A DNA stretch of 64,000 bases, taken from NCBI GenBank assembly GCA_016704435.1, contig JADJAB010000016.1:11504-75503 (forward strand), given 5' to 3'. The position numbers were made by a program, and so were the translations under genes. Below, piece by piece: positions 33,577-42,171 of the stretch. The DNA comes from Rhodobacter sp. (GTDB taxonomy: Bacteria; Pseudomonadota; Alphaproteobacteria; Rhodobacterales; Rhodobacteraceae). The notes below the pieces were generated by a model. The model had not been told where the DNA came from and searched no databases. It saw only the letters and a program-made list of their open reading frames with translations. How positions within the stretch are numbered: the first letter of the stretch is position 1; each line of letters begins with the position of its first letter.

Positions 33577-34521
33577 TCAGACCACGGTCAGATGGGCCTG
33601 CGGCGGGGCAAGCCGCTGGCTTTCCTGCGCTTCCTCGGCGCGCACATGGTCGCCCAGGGCATCGACAAAGCGCAACCCATAGGCCGGCAGCGGCGCGCGC
33701 CGGTCCCACATGGCGCAGATGTCGAACTCCACCGGCTCTCCCTTCAGGGCAATCGGCCGGGCCACCAGTCGCGGGCTGGCCACCCGCGCCGAAGATGGCA
33801 CCACGGCCACCCCGTTGCCGCCCTCGGCCATCGCAAACAGGGTGTGCGGCGAATAGCCTTCCATCACCAGGTTCGGCGGCTCGCCGATCAGCCGGCAGGC
33901 CGCATCGAACACCTCGCGCGAGGCGTGGCGATGGTTCAGCGTCAGGATCGGATGGGCCAGCAACTCGGCCATCTCGATCGGCCGTGTCGTGTCTGCCAGA
34001 AAGTCGGGCAACGCCACCGCAAGAAAGGCAAGCCGGCCCAGGCGCACCACTTCGAAACTGTCCGCAGGGGCCGAAGGGGTGGCGGCGATCGTCAGGTGCA
34101 GCGCCCCGCCGCGCAGCTTTTCGGCCAGCTCCGGCCCGCCTCCATCCTCCAGCCGCACGTCGATGCCCGGATTGGCGGTTGTCCAGCGTTTCAGGAACGA
34201 TGGCAGGAACCGTTCGATCAGTTGCGAACAGGCGCCGATCCGCAACAGGCCGGCCTGATCGCTTTTCAACTCGTCGGCAAAGGTGCGCAGGCTGCGCTCG
34301 CTGGCCAAGAGCGCGTTGACCCGGCTGGCCAGCGCCTCGCCCGCCGGTGTCAGCCGCAGGTTGCGGCCCGCCTTCTCGAACAGCCTGATCCCGAAGGACT
34401 CTTCCAGCGCCTTGATCTGGCGCGACAGGGCCGATTGCGTCAGGTGCAACCGTTCGGCCGCCAGGGTCACGCTGGACAGATCGGCAACGGCGGCAAAGCC
34501 GGCATAGGTTCGAATGTCCAT
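33577..34521 (-). CDS. LysR-family transcriptional regulator
   Basis: The 314-residue regulator has a clear N-terminal HTH (YAGFAAVADLSSVTLAAERL, then HLTQSALSRQIKALEESFG and LFEKAGRNLRLTPAG). The effector domain follows (LRIGACSQLIERFLPSFLKR, LDFDICAMW-like end). It lies between the dpp-type operon and the CUT2 operon on the same strand, 27 bases after the RraA-like gene, so it could be read through from that operon. The dyad at 33521-33548 suggests it controls the sugar-importer operon downstream. Confidence 0.9.
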   Translation of the reverse strand: MDIRTYAGFAAVADLSSVTLAAERLHLTQSALSRQIKALEESFGIRLFEKAGRNLRLTPAGEALASRVNALLASERSLRTFADELKSDQAGLLRIGACSQLIERFLPSFLKRWTTANPGIDVRLEDGGGPELAEKLRGGALHLTIAATPSAPADSFEVVRLGRLAFLAVALPDFLADTTRPIEMAELLAHPILTLNHRHASREVFDAACRLIGEPPNLVMEGYSPHTLFAMAEGGNGVAVVPSSARVASPRLVARPIALKGEPVEFDICAMWDRRAPLPAYGLRFVDALGDHVRAEEAQESQRLAPPQAHLTVV

Positions 34522-34548
34522 GGTCCCTCCGGGTGCTGCGGCGCAAGG

Positions 34549-35079
34549 CTAGGGGTCGGGTGCGGCCGCTGTCAATTGCTGCGGTCGGTCCAGGGGCAGC
34601 GCCTCGGCCGCCACGATCACGCAATCGCGGTCGGCATAGACCCAGTCGCCCGGCACGAAGGTCACCCCGCCAAAGGTGACCGGCCCGCCCTGCCCTGCCG
34701 GGCCCGGCACCCAGCCACGCCGCGCGGTGGTGCCAAGCGCCCGAACCCCGAGGTCCAGCCCGTCGATCCCGGCACTGTCGCGGATGACGCCGTTGATCAC
34801 CACCCCGCGCCAGCCGTTGCGCTGGCCGATCCCGGCCCGCCGGTCGCCCATCAGCCCGACCCGCATCGACCCCTGGCCATCCACCACAAGCACCCGCCCG
34901 GCCCCGTCGCCTTCCAAGGCGCGCAGGACCGGGGTGTGATCCTCGAATGTCGTGACGGTCAGGCAGGGGCCGAAGAAGCCGTGCGCCCTGCCGAAACTGC
35001 GGAATTGCAACTCGCAGACGCGCAGGCCGTGATGATGCAGGTCGTAGAGGTCGGCGGTGCAGATCGGGGCCTCGGTCAT
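34549..35079 (-). CDS. RraA-like protein / HMG aldolase family
   Basis: The 176-residue protein has the classical RraA layout: ICTADLYDLHHHGLRVCELQ, then FEDHTPVLRALEGDGAGRVL and VVDGQGSMRVGLMGD, the metal-site motif VINGVIRDSAGIDGL, and VTFGGVTFVPGDWVYADRDC. Members either inhibit RNase E or act as divalent-metal aldolases/decarboxylases on 4-hydroxy-2-keto acids. The G-x-I-R-D metal-site residues are intact. It is the second such gene in the window (the other is at 10485-11132) and is coupled to the M32 peptidase gene (four-base overlap). Confidence 0.85.
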   Translation of the reverse strand: MTEAPICTADLYDLHHHGLRVCELQFRSFGRAHGFFGPCLTVTTFEDHTPVLRALEGDGAGRVLVVDGQGSMRVGLMGDRRAGIGQRNGWRGVVINGVIRDSAGIDGLDLGVRALGTTARRGWVPGPAGQGGPVTFGGVTFVPGDWVYADRDCVIVAAEALPLDRPQQLTAAAPDP

Positions 35080-36593
35080 GCGGTCAGCGCCAGCACCTTG
35101 GCCGTCAGATCGGCGATATAGGGCGCCGGGTCCAGCCCGCCGCTGGTGACGCGCTGCAACGTCTCCTGCGGCGAGGACGACCGGCCGTGCCGATAGACGT
35201 TTTCGGTCAGCCAGCCATGCAGCGGCCCGTAGTCCCCCGCCTGCAGCCCTGCCACGATGCCCGGCACCTGCTGCGCCCTGGCAAAAAGCTGCGACGACAT
35301 GATGTTACCCAGCGTGTAGGTCGGGAACGAGCCGACATAGCCATGCGACCAATGCACGTCCTGCAACACGCCAAGGGTGTCGTTGGGCACCTCCAGCCCC
35401 AGGTAATCGCGCATCTTTTCCGCCCAGGCGGCGGGAAGATCGGCCACCGCCAGATCGCCCGCCATCAGCGCCGCCTCGATCTCGGACCGCAGGATGATGT
35501 GCATGTCATAGGTCAGCTCATCCGCCTCGACCCTTATGAAGCCGGGATTCACCCGGTTCACCGCGCGCCAGACATCCGTCGCCTCCACGCCGCGCAGCTG
35601 GTCGGGGAAATGGTCGCGGAATTCGCCAAAGTGCAGCTCCCAGAACCGTTGCGACCGGCCCACCCGGTTCTCCCACATCCGCGACTGGGATTCGTGCATG
35701 CCGAAGCTGGCACCAGCCACGCCGTAAAGGTTCACCAGATCGGTCGTGAAGATCGTGCGGGTATGCACCGGATCGACACCCTGCTCATACATGCCATGCC
35801 CGGCCTCGTGCCACAGCGCGAAGATGCCGCCGGGCGCCCAGGCCTCGCGGAAGCGGCTGGTGATGCGCACGTCATCGCGGGTAAAGGAGATCTCGAACGG
35901 ATGCACGGTATCGTCCAGCCGGCCGCGCTGCAGGTCATAGCCCATGCGCTGTGCGATCTTCAGGCCAAACGCCTTTTGCTGCGCGATCGCGAAGTCCTGC
36001 GTCAGGAAATCGACCCGCGGCTGCGGCGCCGCGGTCGCGCGTTGGATCAGCGGCACAAGGGCGGTTTTCAGCCGGTCGTAAAGGCCGCGCAATTCGGCCA
36101 GCGTCATGCCGGGTTCGAACTGGCCGACCATCGGATCATAGGGATGCGCGCCGCCGCCAATCGCCGCCGAGACCTCGCGTTGCATCGCCATCATGCGGTC
36201 CAGCAGGGGGGCGAAGCCGGCAAAGTCATTTGCCGCCCTTGCGGCCACCCAGGCCGAATGGGCGCGGGTCTTCAGCCCCGCCATGTCTTCGATGATCCGC
36301 GCCGGAATGCGCGAGAGGATGCCGATCTCGGCCTCGGCCTGTGCCAGGGCACGCAGGCGGATGTCGCCCTTGGGCGCCTGGGCCAATTCCTCGCGCGCCC
36401 CGTCCATGGCGCGGCGCAGGCTGTCGCCGGTGGCCATGTCGCGCGCCAGCGCGGTCAGCGTCGCCACCTGATGGCCGCGCGCATCGACGCCGCCCGGGGG
36501 CATCATCGTGCGCGAATCCCAGGCCAGCAGGTTGATGGCGCAGATGATGTCGTTGATCCGGGCGATTTCGGTCTGGAAGCGGGCATAGCTCAT
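35076..36593 (-). CDS. M32-family metallocarboxypeptidase (Taq type)
   Basis: The 505-residue protein has the M32 zinc motif HEAGH (262-266), the third ligand glutamate E301 in GMHESQSR, the HPF motif (231-233), and the DELTY...ILR segment. All are hallmarks of thermostable carboxypeptidase Taq-like enzymes, which remove C-terminal residues from peptides in the cytoplasm. Length is normal. It is overlapped on both sides, by the dpp ATPase upstream and the RraA-like gene downstream. This fits digestion of peptides brought in by the adjacent transporter. Confidence 0.93.
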   Translation of the reverse strand: MSYARFQTEIARINDIICAINLLAWDSRTMMPPGGVDARGHQVATLTALARDMATGDSLRRAMDGAREELAQAPKGDIRLRALAQAEAEIGILSRIPARIIEDMAGLKTRAHSAWVAARAANDFAGFAPLLDRMMAMQREVSAAIGGGAHPYDPMVGQFEPGMTLAELRGLYDRLKTALVPLIQRATAAPQPRVDFLTQDFAIAQQKAFGLKIAQRMGYDLQRGRLDDTVHPFEISFTRDDVRITSRFREAWAPGGIFALWHEAGHGMYEQGVDPVHTRTIFTTDLVNLYGVAGASFGMHESQSRMWENRVGRSQRFWELHFGEFRDHFPDQLRGVEATDVWRAVNRVNPGFIRVEADELTYDMHIILRSEIEAALMAGDLAVADLPAAWAEKMRDYLGLEVPNDTLGVLQDVHWSHGYVGSFPTYTLGNIMSSQLFARAQQVPGIVAGLQAGDYGPLHGWLTENVYRHGRSSSPQETLQRVTSGGLDPAPYIADLTAKVLALTA

Positions 36594-37603
36594 GCGGTGG
36601 TCTCTGTGCTTGGGGCGCCGAAATCGGCAAGGTGGCAGGCCGCCTGATGCTGTGGGCCACGGTCGGTCAATTCGGGGCGCTCGGTCCGGCAGCGGTCAAG
36701 GGCCAGCGGGCAGCGGGTGTGAAAGAGGCAACCCTGCGGCAGGTTGATCGGGCTGGGCAATTCGCCCCGCGCGGCAACCTGGCGGCTGCGGCGCTCGGGG
36801 TCCAGCTCGGGTGCGGCATCCAGCAGCGCGCGGGTATAGGGGTGGCGCGGAGCGGCGAACAGGTCTTCGGTCGCGCCGATCTCGACCACCTTGCCCAGAT
36901 ACATCACCGCCACCCGATGCGAGATATGCCGCACCAGCCGCAGGTCATGCGCCACGAACACCACCGTCAGGTTCAGCCTCTGCTGCAGGTCCAGAAGCAG
37001 GTTGACGACCTGCGCCTGCACCGAGACATCCAGCGCCGAGACCAGTTCGTCCGCCACCAGAACCTCCGGCTCCACCGCCAGCGCGCGGGCGATCCCGATG
37101 CGCTGGCGCTGGCCACCCGAAAACTCGTGCGGATAGCGGTCGGCAGCATCGGGGTTCAGCCGCACCAGCGCCAGCAGGGCGGCGATCCGGTCGGGGATAT
37201 CGGCTGCCGGACACATCCGATGCACGCTCAGCGCCTCGCCCAGAATGGCGCGCACCTTCATCCGCGGGTTGAGCGAGCTGAACGGGTCCTGAAAGATCAT
37301 CTGGACGCGCCGGTTGAACGCCCGTCGCGCCGGTCCCTCCAGCCCGGCAATATCCTGCCCCTCGAACAGGATGCGCCCGTCGTCGCAATCGTGCAGCCGC
37401 ACCAGACAGCGCGCCAGCGTCGATTTCCCGCAGCCGCTTTCGCCGACGATCCCCAGCGTCTCGCCCCGCCGGATCTGCAGGCTGACGCCGTTCAGCGCGT
37501 GAACCGCGGGGGCCGGATGGCCCGCAAGCCGGCTCATCACGCCCTGCGGCAAGGCAAAGCGTTTGCCGATCCCCTCGACCGTGATCATCCCGGCATCGGT
37601 CAT
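36590..37603 (-). CDS. dppF: Dipeptide-type ABC transporter ATP-binding protein (DppF type)
   Basis: The 337-residue ATPase has Walker A GESGCGKST (54-62), Q-loop FQDPFSSLNPRM, the signature FSGGQRQRIGIARAL and an H-loop VAHDLRLVRHISH. The C-terminal oligopeptide/dipeptide domain with a cysteine cluster (GCLFHTRCPLALDRC) is present. Walker B reads LVADELVSALD, so the usual Pro after the catalytic Glu is Leu, a mild deviation. It pairs with the DppD-like ATPase (four-base overlap). Confidence 0.92.
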   Translation of the reverse strand: MTDAGMITVEGIGKRFALPQGVMSRLAGHPAPAVHALNGVSLQIRRGETLGIVGESGCGKSTLARCLVRLHDCDDGRILFEGQDIAGLEGPARRAFNRRVQMIFQDPFSSLNPRMKVRAILGEALSVHRMCPAADIPDRIAALLALVRLNPDAADRYPHEFSGGQRQRIGIARALAVEPEVLVADELVSALDVSVQAQVVNLLLDLQQRLNLTVVFVAHDLRLVRHISHRVAVMYLGKVVEIGATEDLFAAPRHPYTRALLDAAPELDPERRSRQVAARGELPSPINLPQGCLFHTRCPLALDRCRTERPELTDRGPQHQAACHLADFGAPSTETTA

Positions 37604-38583
37604 ATCGGCGATCCCGCAGCCAGAACCGCCGCGCGGTTGAAACAGGCGACACTGCGGTCGGGCGCGATGTCCTCCAGCACCGGCAGGGTGGTGCGGCAGG
37701 GCGCGGTGGCGAAATCGCAGCGCGGATGGAAGGCGCAGCCGGCCGGCAGCGCACCCAGAGGCGGCGGCGTGCCCTCGATCGACAACAGCATGCTGCGTTC
37801 GGTGCCCGCGTGCGGAACCGAGCCGAGCAGCCCGCGCGTATAGGCGTGGTTGGGTTGGGCAAAGACCTGCGCCACGGTGCCGGTTTCCACGATCCGCCCG
37901 GCATACATCACCGCCATCCGGTCACAGGTTGCGGCGACGACACCCAGATCATGCGTCACCAGAACCACGCTCATCGCCAGCTGGTCGCGCAGGTCCAGGA
38001 TCAGCTTCAGGATCTGGTCCTGAATGGTCACGTCCAGCGCCGTCGTCGGCTCATCCGCCAGCAGCAGTTTCGGGTTGCTGGCCAGCCCGATGGCGATCAT
38101 CACCCGCTGCCGCATGCCGCCGGAAAACTGATGGGGATATTCGCGCAGGCGGCGGGCGGCGTCGGGGATGCCCACCAGGTCCATCAATTCACGCGCGCGG
38201 GCGGCGCGGGCGCCGCGGTCCAGATCGGTATGGGCGCGCAGGTTCTCCTCGATCTGCACGAACACCGGCAGCACCGGGTTCAGCGCCGTCATCGGTTCCT
38301 GAAAGATCATCGAGATCTGGCCGCCGCGCACCCGACGCAGGTCGGATGCGGTCATCTTCAGGACATCGCGGCCCCGCCACAGCACTTGGCCCGCCACCGC
38401 GCCCGACTCCGGCGTCAGCCGCATGATCGACCGCAGCGTGACACTCTTGCCTGACCCGCTTTCGCCCACGAGCCCCAGCACCTCGCCCGGTCGCACGGTA
38501 AAGGACACATCGTTGACCGCCGTCAGCCGGCCATGGCCGAAGGTGGTCGTCAGGTTGCGCACCTCAAGCATGGCGTCGGTCAT
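37600..38583 (-). CDS. dppD: Dipeptide-type ABC transporter ATP-binding protein (DppD type)
   Basis: ATG 38583 overlaps the permease stop and gives 327 residues. Visible are Walker A GESGSGKS (40-47), Q-loop IFQEPMTALNPV, signature FSGGMRQRVMIAIGLA, Walker B LLADEPTTALDV, H-loop VTHDLGVVAAT and the C-terminal cysteine region GCAFHPRCDFATAPC typical of Dpp/Opp ATPases. A long upstream in-frame extension overlaps the permease gene and was rejected. Confidence 0.92.
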   Translation of the reverse strand: MTDAMLEVRNLTTTFGHGRLTAVNDVSFTVRPGEVLGLVGESGSGKSVTLRSIMRLTPESGAVAGQVLWRGRDVLKMTASDLRRVRGGQISMIFQEPMTALNPVLPVFVQIEENLRAHTDLDRGARAARARELMDLVGIPDAARRLREYPHQFSGGMRQRVMIAIGLASNPKLLLADEPTTALDVTIQDQILKLILDLRDQLAMSVVLVTHDLGVVAATCDRMAVMYAGRIVETGTVAQVFAQPNHAYTRGLLGSVPHAGTERSMLLSIEGTPPPLGALPAGCAFHPRCDFATAPCRTTLPVLEDIAPDRSVACFNRAAVLAAGSPI

Positions 38584-39413
38584 CGCTTGGTCCTCAGCAC
38601 TTCGGCCAGGCCATCGCCGGTCAGGCTGAAGCCCAGGCCGGTCAGCACGATCGCCAGACCCGGAAAGACCGATATCCACCACGCCGTCGCCATGAAGTTC
38701 TTGCCGTCCGCAATCTGCACGCCCCATTCGGCGGCGGGCGGCTGCGCCCCTAGGCCAAGATAGCCCAGGCTGGAGCCAAGCAGGATCGCCAGCGCCATGT
38801 CGGTCATCCAGTAGACGATGGCGGGGGTGATCGCATTGGGCAGAAGGTGGCGAAAGATGATCCGCAGGTGGGTGTAGCCCATCGCCCGGCCAGCATCGGC
38901 ATAGTCCAGCCGCTTCTGCACCTTGATCTCGGCCGCGATGATCCGGGCGTAGAATACCCAGCCCACCACCCCCACCGCGATATACATGTTCACCAGCCCC
39001 GGCCCCAGCACCGAGACGATGGCGATCACCAGCACCAAGAAGGGAAAGGTGATGACGGCATCGACGATCCGGCCAAAAAGTGCCTCGGCCCAGCCCCCGG
39101 CATAGCCGACCAGGGCGCCGATGATGGTGCCGAAGACGAAGGGCACGATGGTGGCGAAGACCGCGATCTGCATGTCGATGGTATAGGCGTGGATCACCCG
39201 AGACAGCACGTCGCGGCCGAAGTTGTCGGTGCCCATCGGATGCGCCCAACTGGGCGCCTGCAACAGCGCGCCATAGTCGAAGGCGTTCGGATCGAAGGGC
39301 GCGAAAAGGGCGGGAAACAGCCCCACCACCACGCTGGCCAGCAGGATCGCGCCGCCGATGATCAGCGGGCGCGGCAGGATCATGCGGGCGCGGGGGGCGG
39401 CGGTGTCGCTCAT
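38580..39413 (-). CDS. dppC: Dipeptide-type ABC transporter permease (DppC type)
   Basis: This 277-residue permease has an N-terminal helix (PLIIGGAILLASVVVGLFPA), the periplasmic GTDNFGRDVLSRVIHAY block typical of DppC, and the EAA-type loop near AGRAMGYTHLRIIFRHLLPN. Its ends overlap both neighbours by four bases, placing it firmly inside the operon. It partners the DppB-like permease. Confidence 0.93.
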   Translation of the reverse strand: MSDTAAPRARMILPRPLIIGGAILLASVVVGLFPALFAPFDPNAFDYGALLQAPSWAHPMGTDNFGRDVLSRVIHAYTIDMQIAVFATIVPFVFGTIIGALVGYAGGWAEALFGRIVDAVITFPFLVLVIAIVSVLGPGLVNMYIAVGVVGWVFYARIIAAEIKVQKRLDYADAGRAMGYTHLRIIFRHLLPNAITPAIVYWMTDMALAILLGSSLGYLGLGAQPPAAEWGVQIADGKNFMATAWWISVFPGLAIVLTGLGFSLTGDGLAEVLRTKR

Positions 39414-40348
39414 CTTGCCACCCTCGGGTCCAGCCAGGCCTGCACCAGATCGGTCAGCAGGAAGGTCAGCGAGACCAGCACCGCCAGCGCGATGGTCAGG
39501 CCCTGCACCACCGGATAGTCGCGGGCATAGATGCTGTCGACCATCAGCCGCCCCGCGCCGGGAATGGCAAAGACCGTCTCGGTGATCACCGCGCCACTGA
39601 GCAGCGTGCCGATCGACAGGCCAAACAGCGCCACGGTGGAAATCAGCGCATTGCGCAGCACATGGCGCAGCAGGACCAGGCGCGGACGCAGGCCCTTGGC
39701 ACGGGCGAACTGCACGTATTCGGCGTCGATCACCTCGATGATGGCGGCGCGCAGGTTGCGCATCAGGATGGCCGAGAGGCTGAGCGCAAGGGTCAGCGCG
39801 GGCAGGAAAAGATGGTGCAGATGCTCAAGGAAACCGTCGCCATAGCCGCCGACCGGGAACCAGCGCAGCCGCGCGCCAAAGACCGTCAGCAGGATCAGCC
39901 CCAGATAGAACACCGGCATCGACAGCCCGACCTGAAACGCGCCGCGCACGGCGCTGTCGGCCATCCGCCCGCGCCTTGTGGCGGCAACGAAGGCCAGCGG
40001 AACCGCGAAAACCACCGCGATCAGCGCCGCCATCAGCGTCAGCAGGATGGTGATCGGCAAACGGGTTGCAATCAGTTCGGTCACCGGCAGTTTCAGGGTG
40101 ATGGAATCGCCCAGATCGCCCGTCGCCACCGATCTGGCGAAGACCGCGAATTGCACCGGCAGCGGCCGGTCCAGGCCCAGCTCCCGGTTGATGCGTTCGA
40201 CATCGGCATCCAGCGCACGGTCGCCCAGCATGGCGCTGGCCGGGTCACCGGGCAGCAGGCGGACCAGCGCGAATACCACGATAAGGATGAACAGAAGTGT
40301 CGGGATCAGTTGCAGGATGCGGCGGGCGATGAAGGATGCCAGTTGCAC
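39410..40348 (-). CDS. dppB: Dipeptide-type ABC transporter permease (DppB type)
   Basis: The 312-residue permease starts at GTG 40348. The first helix FIARRILQLIPTLLFILIVV is followed by VRLLPGDPA, the standard DppB motif. The EAA loop is IIEVIDAEYVQFARAKGL, and the last helices end in LDPRV. It overlaps the DppC gene by four bases and is separated from the binding-protein gene by a hairpin (40377-40407). Confidence 0.93.
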   Translation of the reverse strand: MQLASFIARRILQLIPTLLFILIVVFALVRLLPGDPASAMLGDRALDADVERINRELGLDRPLPVQFAVFARSVATGDLGDSITLKLPVTELIATRLPITILLTLMAALIAVVFAVPLAFVAATRRGRMADSAVRGAFQVGLSMPVFYLGLILLTVFGARLRWFPVGGYGDGFLEHLHHLFLPALTLALSLSAILMRNLRAAIIEVIDAEYVQFARAKGLRPRLVLLRHVLRNALISTVALFGLSIGTLLSGAVITETVFAIPGAGRLMVDSIYARDYPVVQGLTIALAVLVSLTFLLTDLVQAWLDPRVAR

Positions 40349-40376
40349 GGCCGCGTCTCCGATCTCTTGACAGGGC

Positions 40377-40407
40377 GGGCGCGCGGGGGAAAAGCCTCCG
40401 CGCGCCC
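40377..40407 (-). promoter_or_regulatory. Intercistronic hairpin between dpp-type binding protein and permease
   Basis: GGGCGCGCGG (40377-40386) pairs perfectly with CCGCGCGCCC (40398-40407), and two further G-C pairs close the loop. It sits just after the binding-protein stop (40415) and before the permease GTG (40348). Its placement matches hairpins in three other importer operons of this window. Confidence 0.6.
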
Positions 40408-40414
40408 CAAGATC

Positions 40415-41991
40415 TTACTTCGCCAGCCAGGTCTCGCGGAAGATGTTGTTGCCCAGCGGGATCTGGACAAAGCCGTTCACATTCTTGCCAAGCGCCACGG
40501 GATAGGGCGTTTCATAAAGCGCGATGGTCGGCCCGGTCGCGTTGAAGATTTCCTGGATCCGCGCGAACTGTTCCGTCCGCTTGGCCGGGTCCATCTCTTC
40601 TGCGAGGCTTCGAAGAGGGCGTCCACCTCGGCGTTCTTCCAGCCCGAATGCAGCGCGTCGATGGTCGGGCTGTAGGCGAAATACGAGGTGATCTGGCTGG
40701 CATCGGCAATGTCGTTGGTCCAGCCGCCGGTCCGCATCTCGAAGGTGCCCGCGCGGTATTGATCGGTGCGCGAGGCGTTGTCGACCTGCTTGATCTCCAA
40801 CTCGATCCCGATCGCCGCCCACATCTGCTGCAACGCCGTGCTGATGCCCAGGTCGTCCTGGTTGCCGGCAATGGTCAGGATGCTGGTCTTGAAGCCGTCG
40901 GGATAACCCGATTCCGCCATCAGCGCCTTGGCCTTGTCCAGATCATGGGGGAACAGCGGCCCGTCGCCCGAATGCATCGGCGTCGTCGTCGACATGAAGG
41001 ACGACAGCGGCGTGCCGACGCCGTAGGTCACCACCTGAACCAGCGCCTCCTTGTTGGCGGCATAGTTCATCGCCTGGCGCACCTTTTCGTCCGACAGCGG
41101 GTTCGGCCTGCCGTCCAGCTCTGGCCGCACGTTGATGATCACGTCCCAGACGCGGGTGCCGGGGAACAGCTCCATCTTGACGTTGGGGTCGGCCTGCAAT
41201 TCGGCCACGCGGGCAAAGGGAATGAACTCTGCCCCGTCAATGTCGCCCGCCTGCAGTTTCAGGATGCGGGTGGCGTCATCGGGAATGATCTCGAAGGTCA
41301 GGCCGTCCAGATAGGGCAAGGGCTGGCCATCCGCGCCGTTGTCCCAGTAGTTCGGGTTCTTGACCAGCTTCATCGTCGCCCCACGCTCCCAGCTGTCCAG
41401 CATGAACGGGCCGGTGCCGATGGGCTTCTTGGCAAATTCCTGCGCCTTTTCGGCGTCGGTCGCGCCCACCATCGCCTCGAACGCCGCCTTGGGCATGATG
41501 GCCGTGTTGAACACGCTGAGCGCCGAGAAAATGGTGGGGTCGGGGTATTTCAGCTTCAGCTCGATGGTCTGCGGATCGGGCGCAGACACGCTGTCGACCG
41601 AGGCAAGCACGAAGTTCCAGATGCCGTTGTCGGGGTTGCGGGCGCGGTCCAGCGACCAGATCACATCCTCGGCGGTCATTGCCGTGCCGTCCGAAAACCT
41701 GACGCCGTCGCGCAGCTTCAGCGTGACGGTATCGCCCGCCTCGTTCAGCGCCCATTCCGTCGCCAGGCCCGGCTCCAGCCCCAGCCCGTCATCGGTCGGG
41801 TTGAGCAGGGTCTCGTAGATGTTGGTCAGGATCCAGATGTCGACATTGGCGTCGTTCAGCACCGGGTCAAGGAACAGGCTGTCGGTGTAGCGGCCATAGG
41901 TCATCACGCCGCCGCGGTCTTGCGCAGATGCGTCGGTAAGGCCCCCCAGGAACAGGGCGGCCGTCAGGGCAGCAATGGACAGGGTTTTCAT
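40415..41991 (-). pseudogene. dppA: Dipeptide-type ABC substrate-binding protein, frameshifted near the C-terminus
   Basis: ATG 41991 starts a family-5 binding protein with Sec signal (AALTAALFLGGLTDASA) and the motifs LATEWALNEAGDTVTLKLRD, VRFSDG and NPNYWDN. Up to VDALFEAS (about 40610) the frame is intact; then it goes out of frame and stops at 40477. The missing end is found in another frame, starting SLAEEMDPAKRTEQFARIQE and ending FRETWLAK with a stop at 40415. Local sequence is consistent with loss of a 4-base AGCC unit from a tandem repeat. If real, about 60 C-terminal residues are replaced and the importer is probably impaired. Confidence 0.82.
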
Positions 41992-42031
41992 CTTGGCACC
42001 TCCCAGGATTCGATTAGCGTTATAGTTAAGC

Positions 42032-42041
42032 GAAACGTTTC
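42032..42041. promoter_or_regulatory. Palindrome GAAACGTTTC in the divergent promoter
   Basis: A perfect ten-base palindrome lies 41 bases upstream of the dpp-type binding-protein start. CG-centred palindromes of this kind resemble LacI/GalR-family operators. No LacI-type gene is present in the window, so a regulator would be encoded elsewhere. The match could be coincidental. Confidence 0.35.
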
Positions 42042-42136
42042 ATGAGACCGTTTATGAGTCAACATGACACTTCTCTGGATTCTTCGCTGGTAACTGCGTA
42101 TTCTCTGGGCATCAGCGTGAAATCTTGCCAGAATCA

Positions 42137-42152
42137 TGCTACTCTAGTAGCA
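42137..42152. promoter_or_regulatory. Candidate GntR operator just upstream of the gntR-like gene
   Basis: TGCTACT-CT-AGTAGCA is a perfect 7-2-7 inverted repeat, 20 bases before the start of the GntR-family gene at 42172. Its position and dyad symmetry fit an autoregulatory operator for a dimeric GntR protein. It may also affect the divergent dpp-type operon 145 bases away. Confidence 0.6.
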
Positions 42153-42171
42153 CGGCTGGCAGGGAGCGGGT

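Noticed and set aside
32566..35121. An 851-codon open frame opposite a permease, a LysR gene and RraA.
   Set aside because: It crosses three convincing genes and their intergenic dyad; composition is shadow-like.
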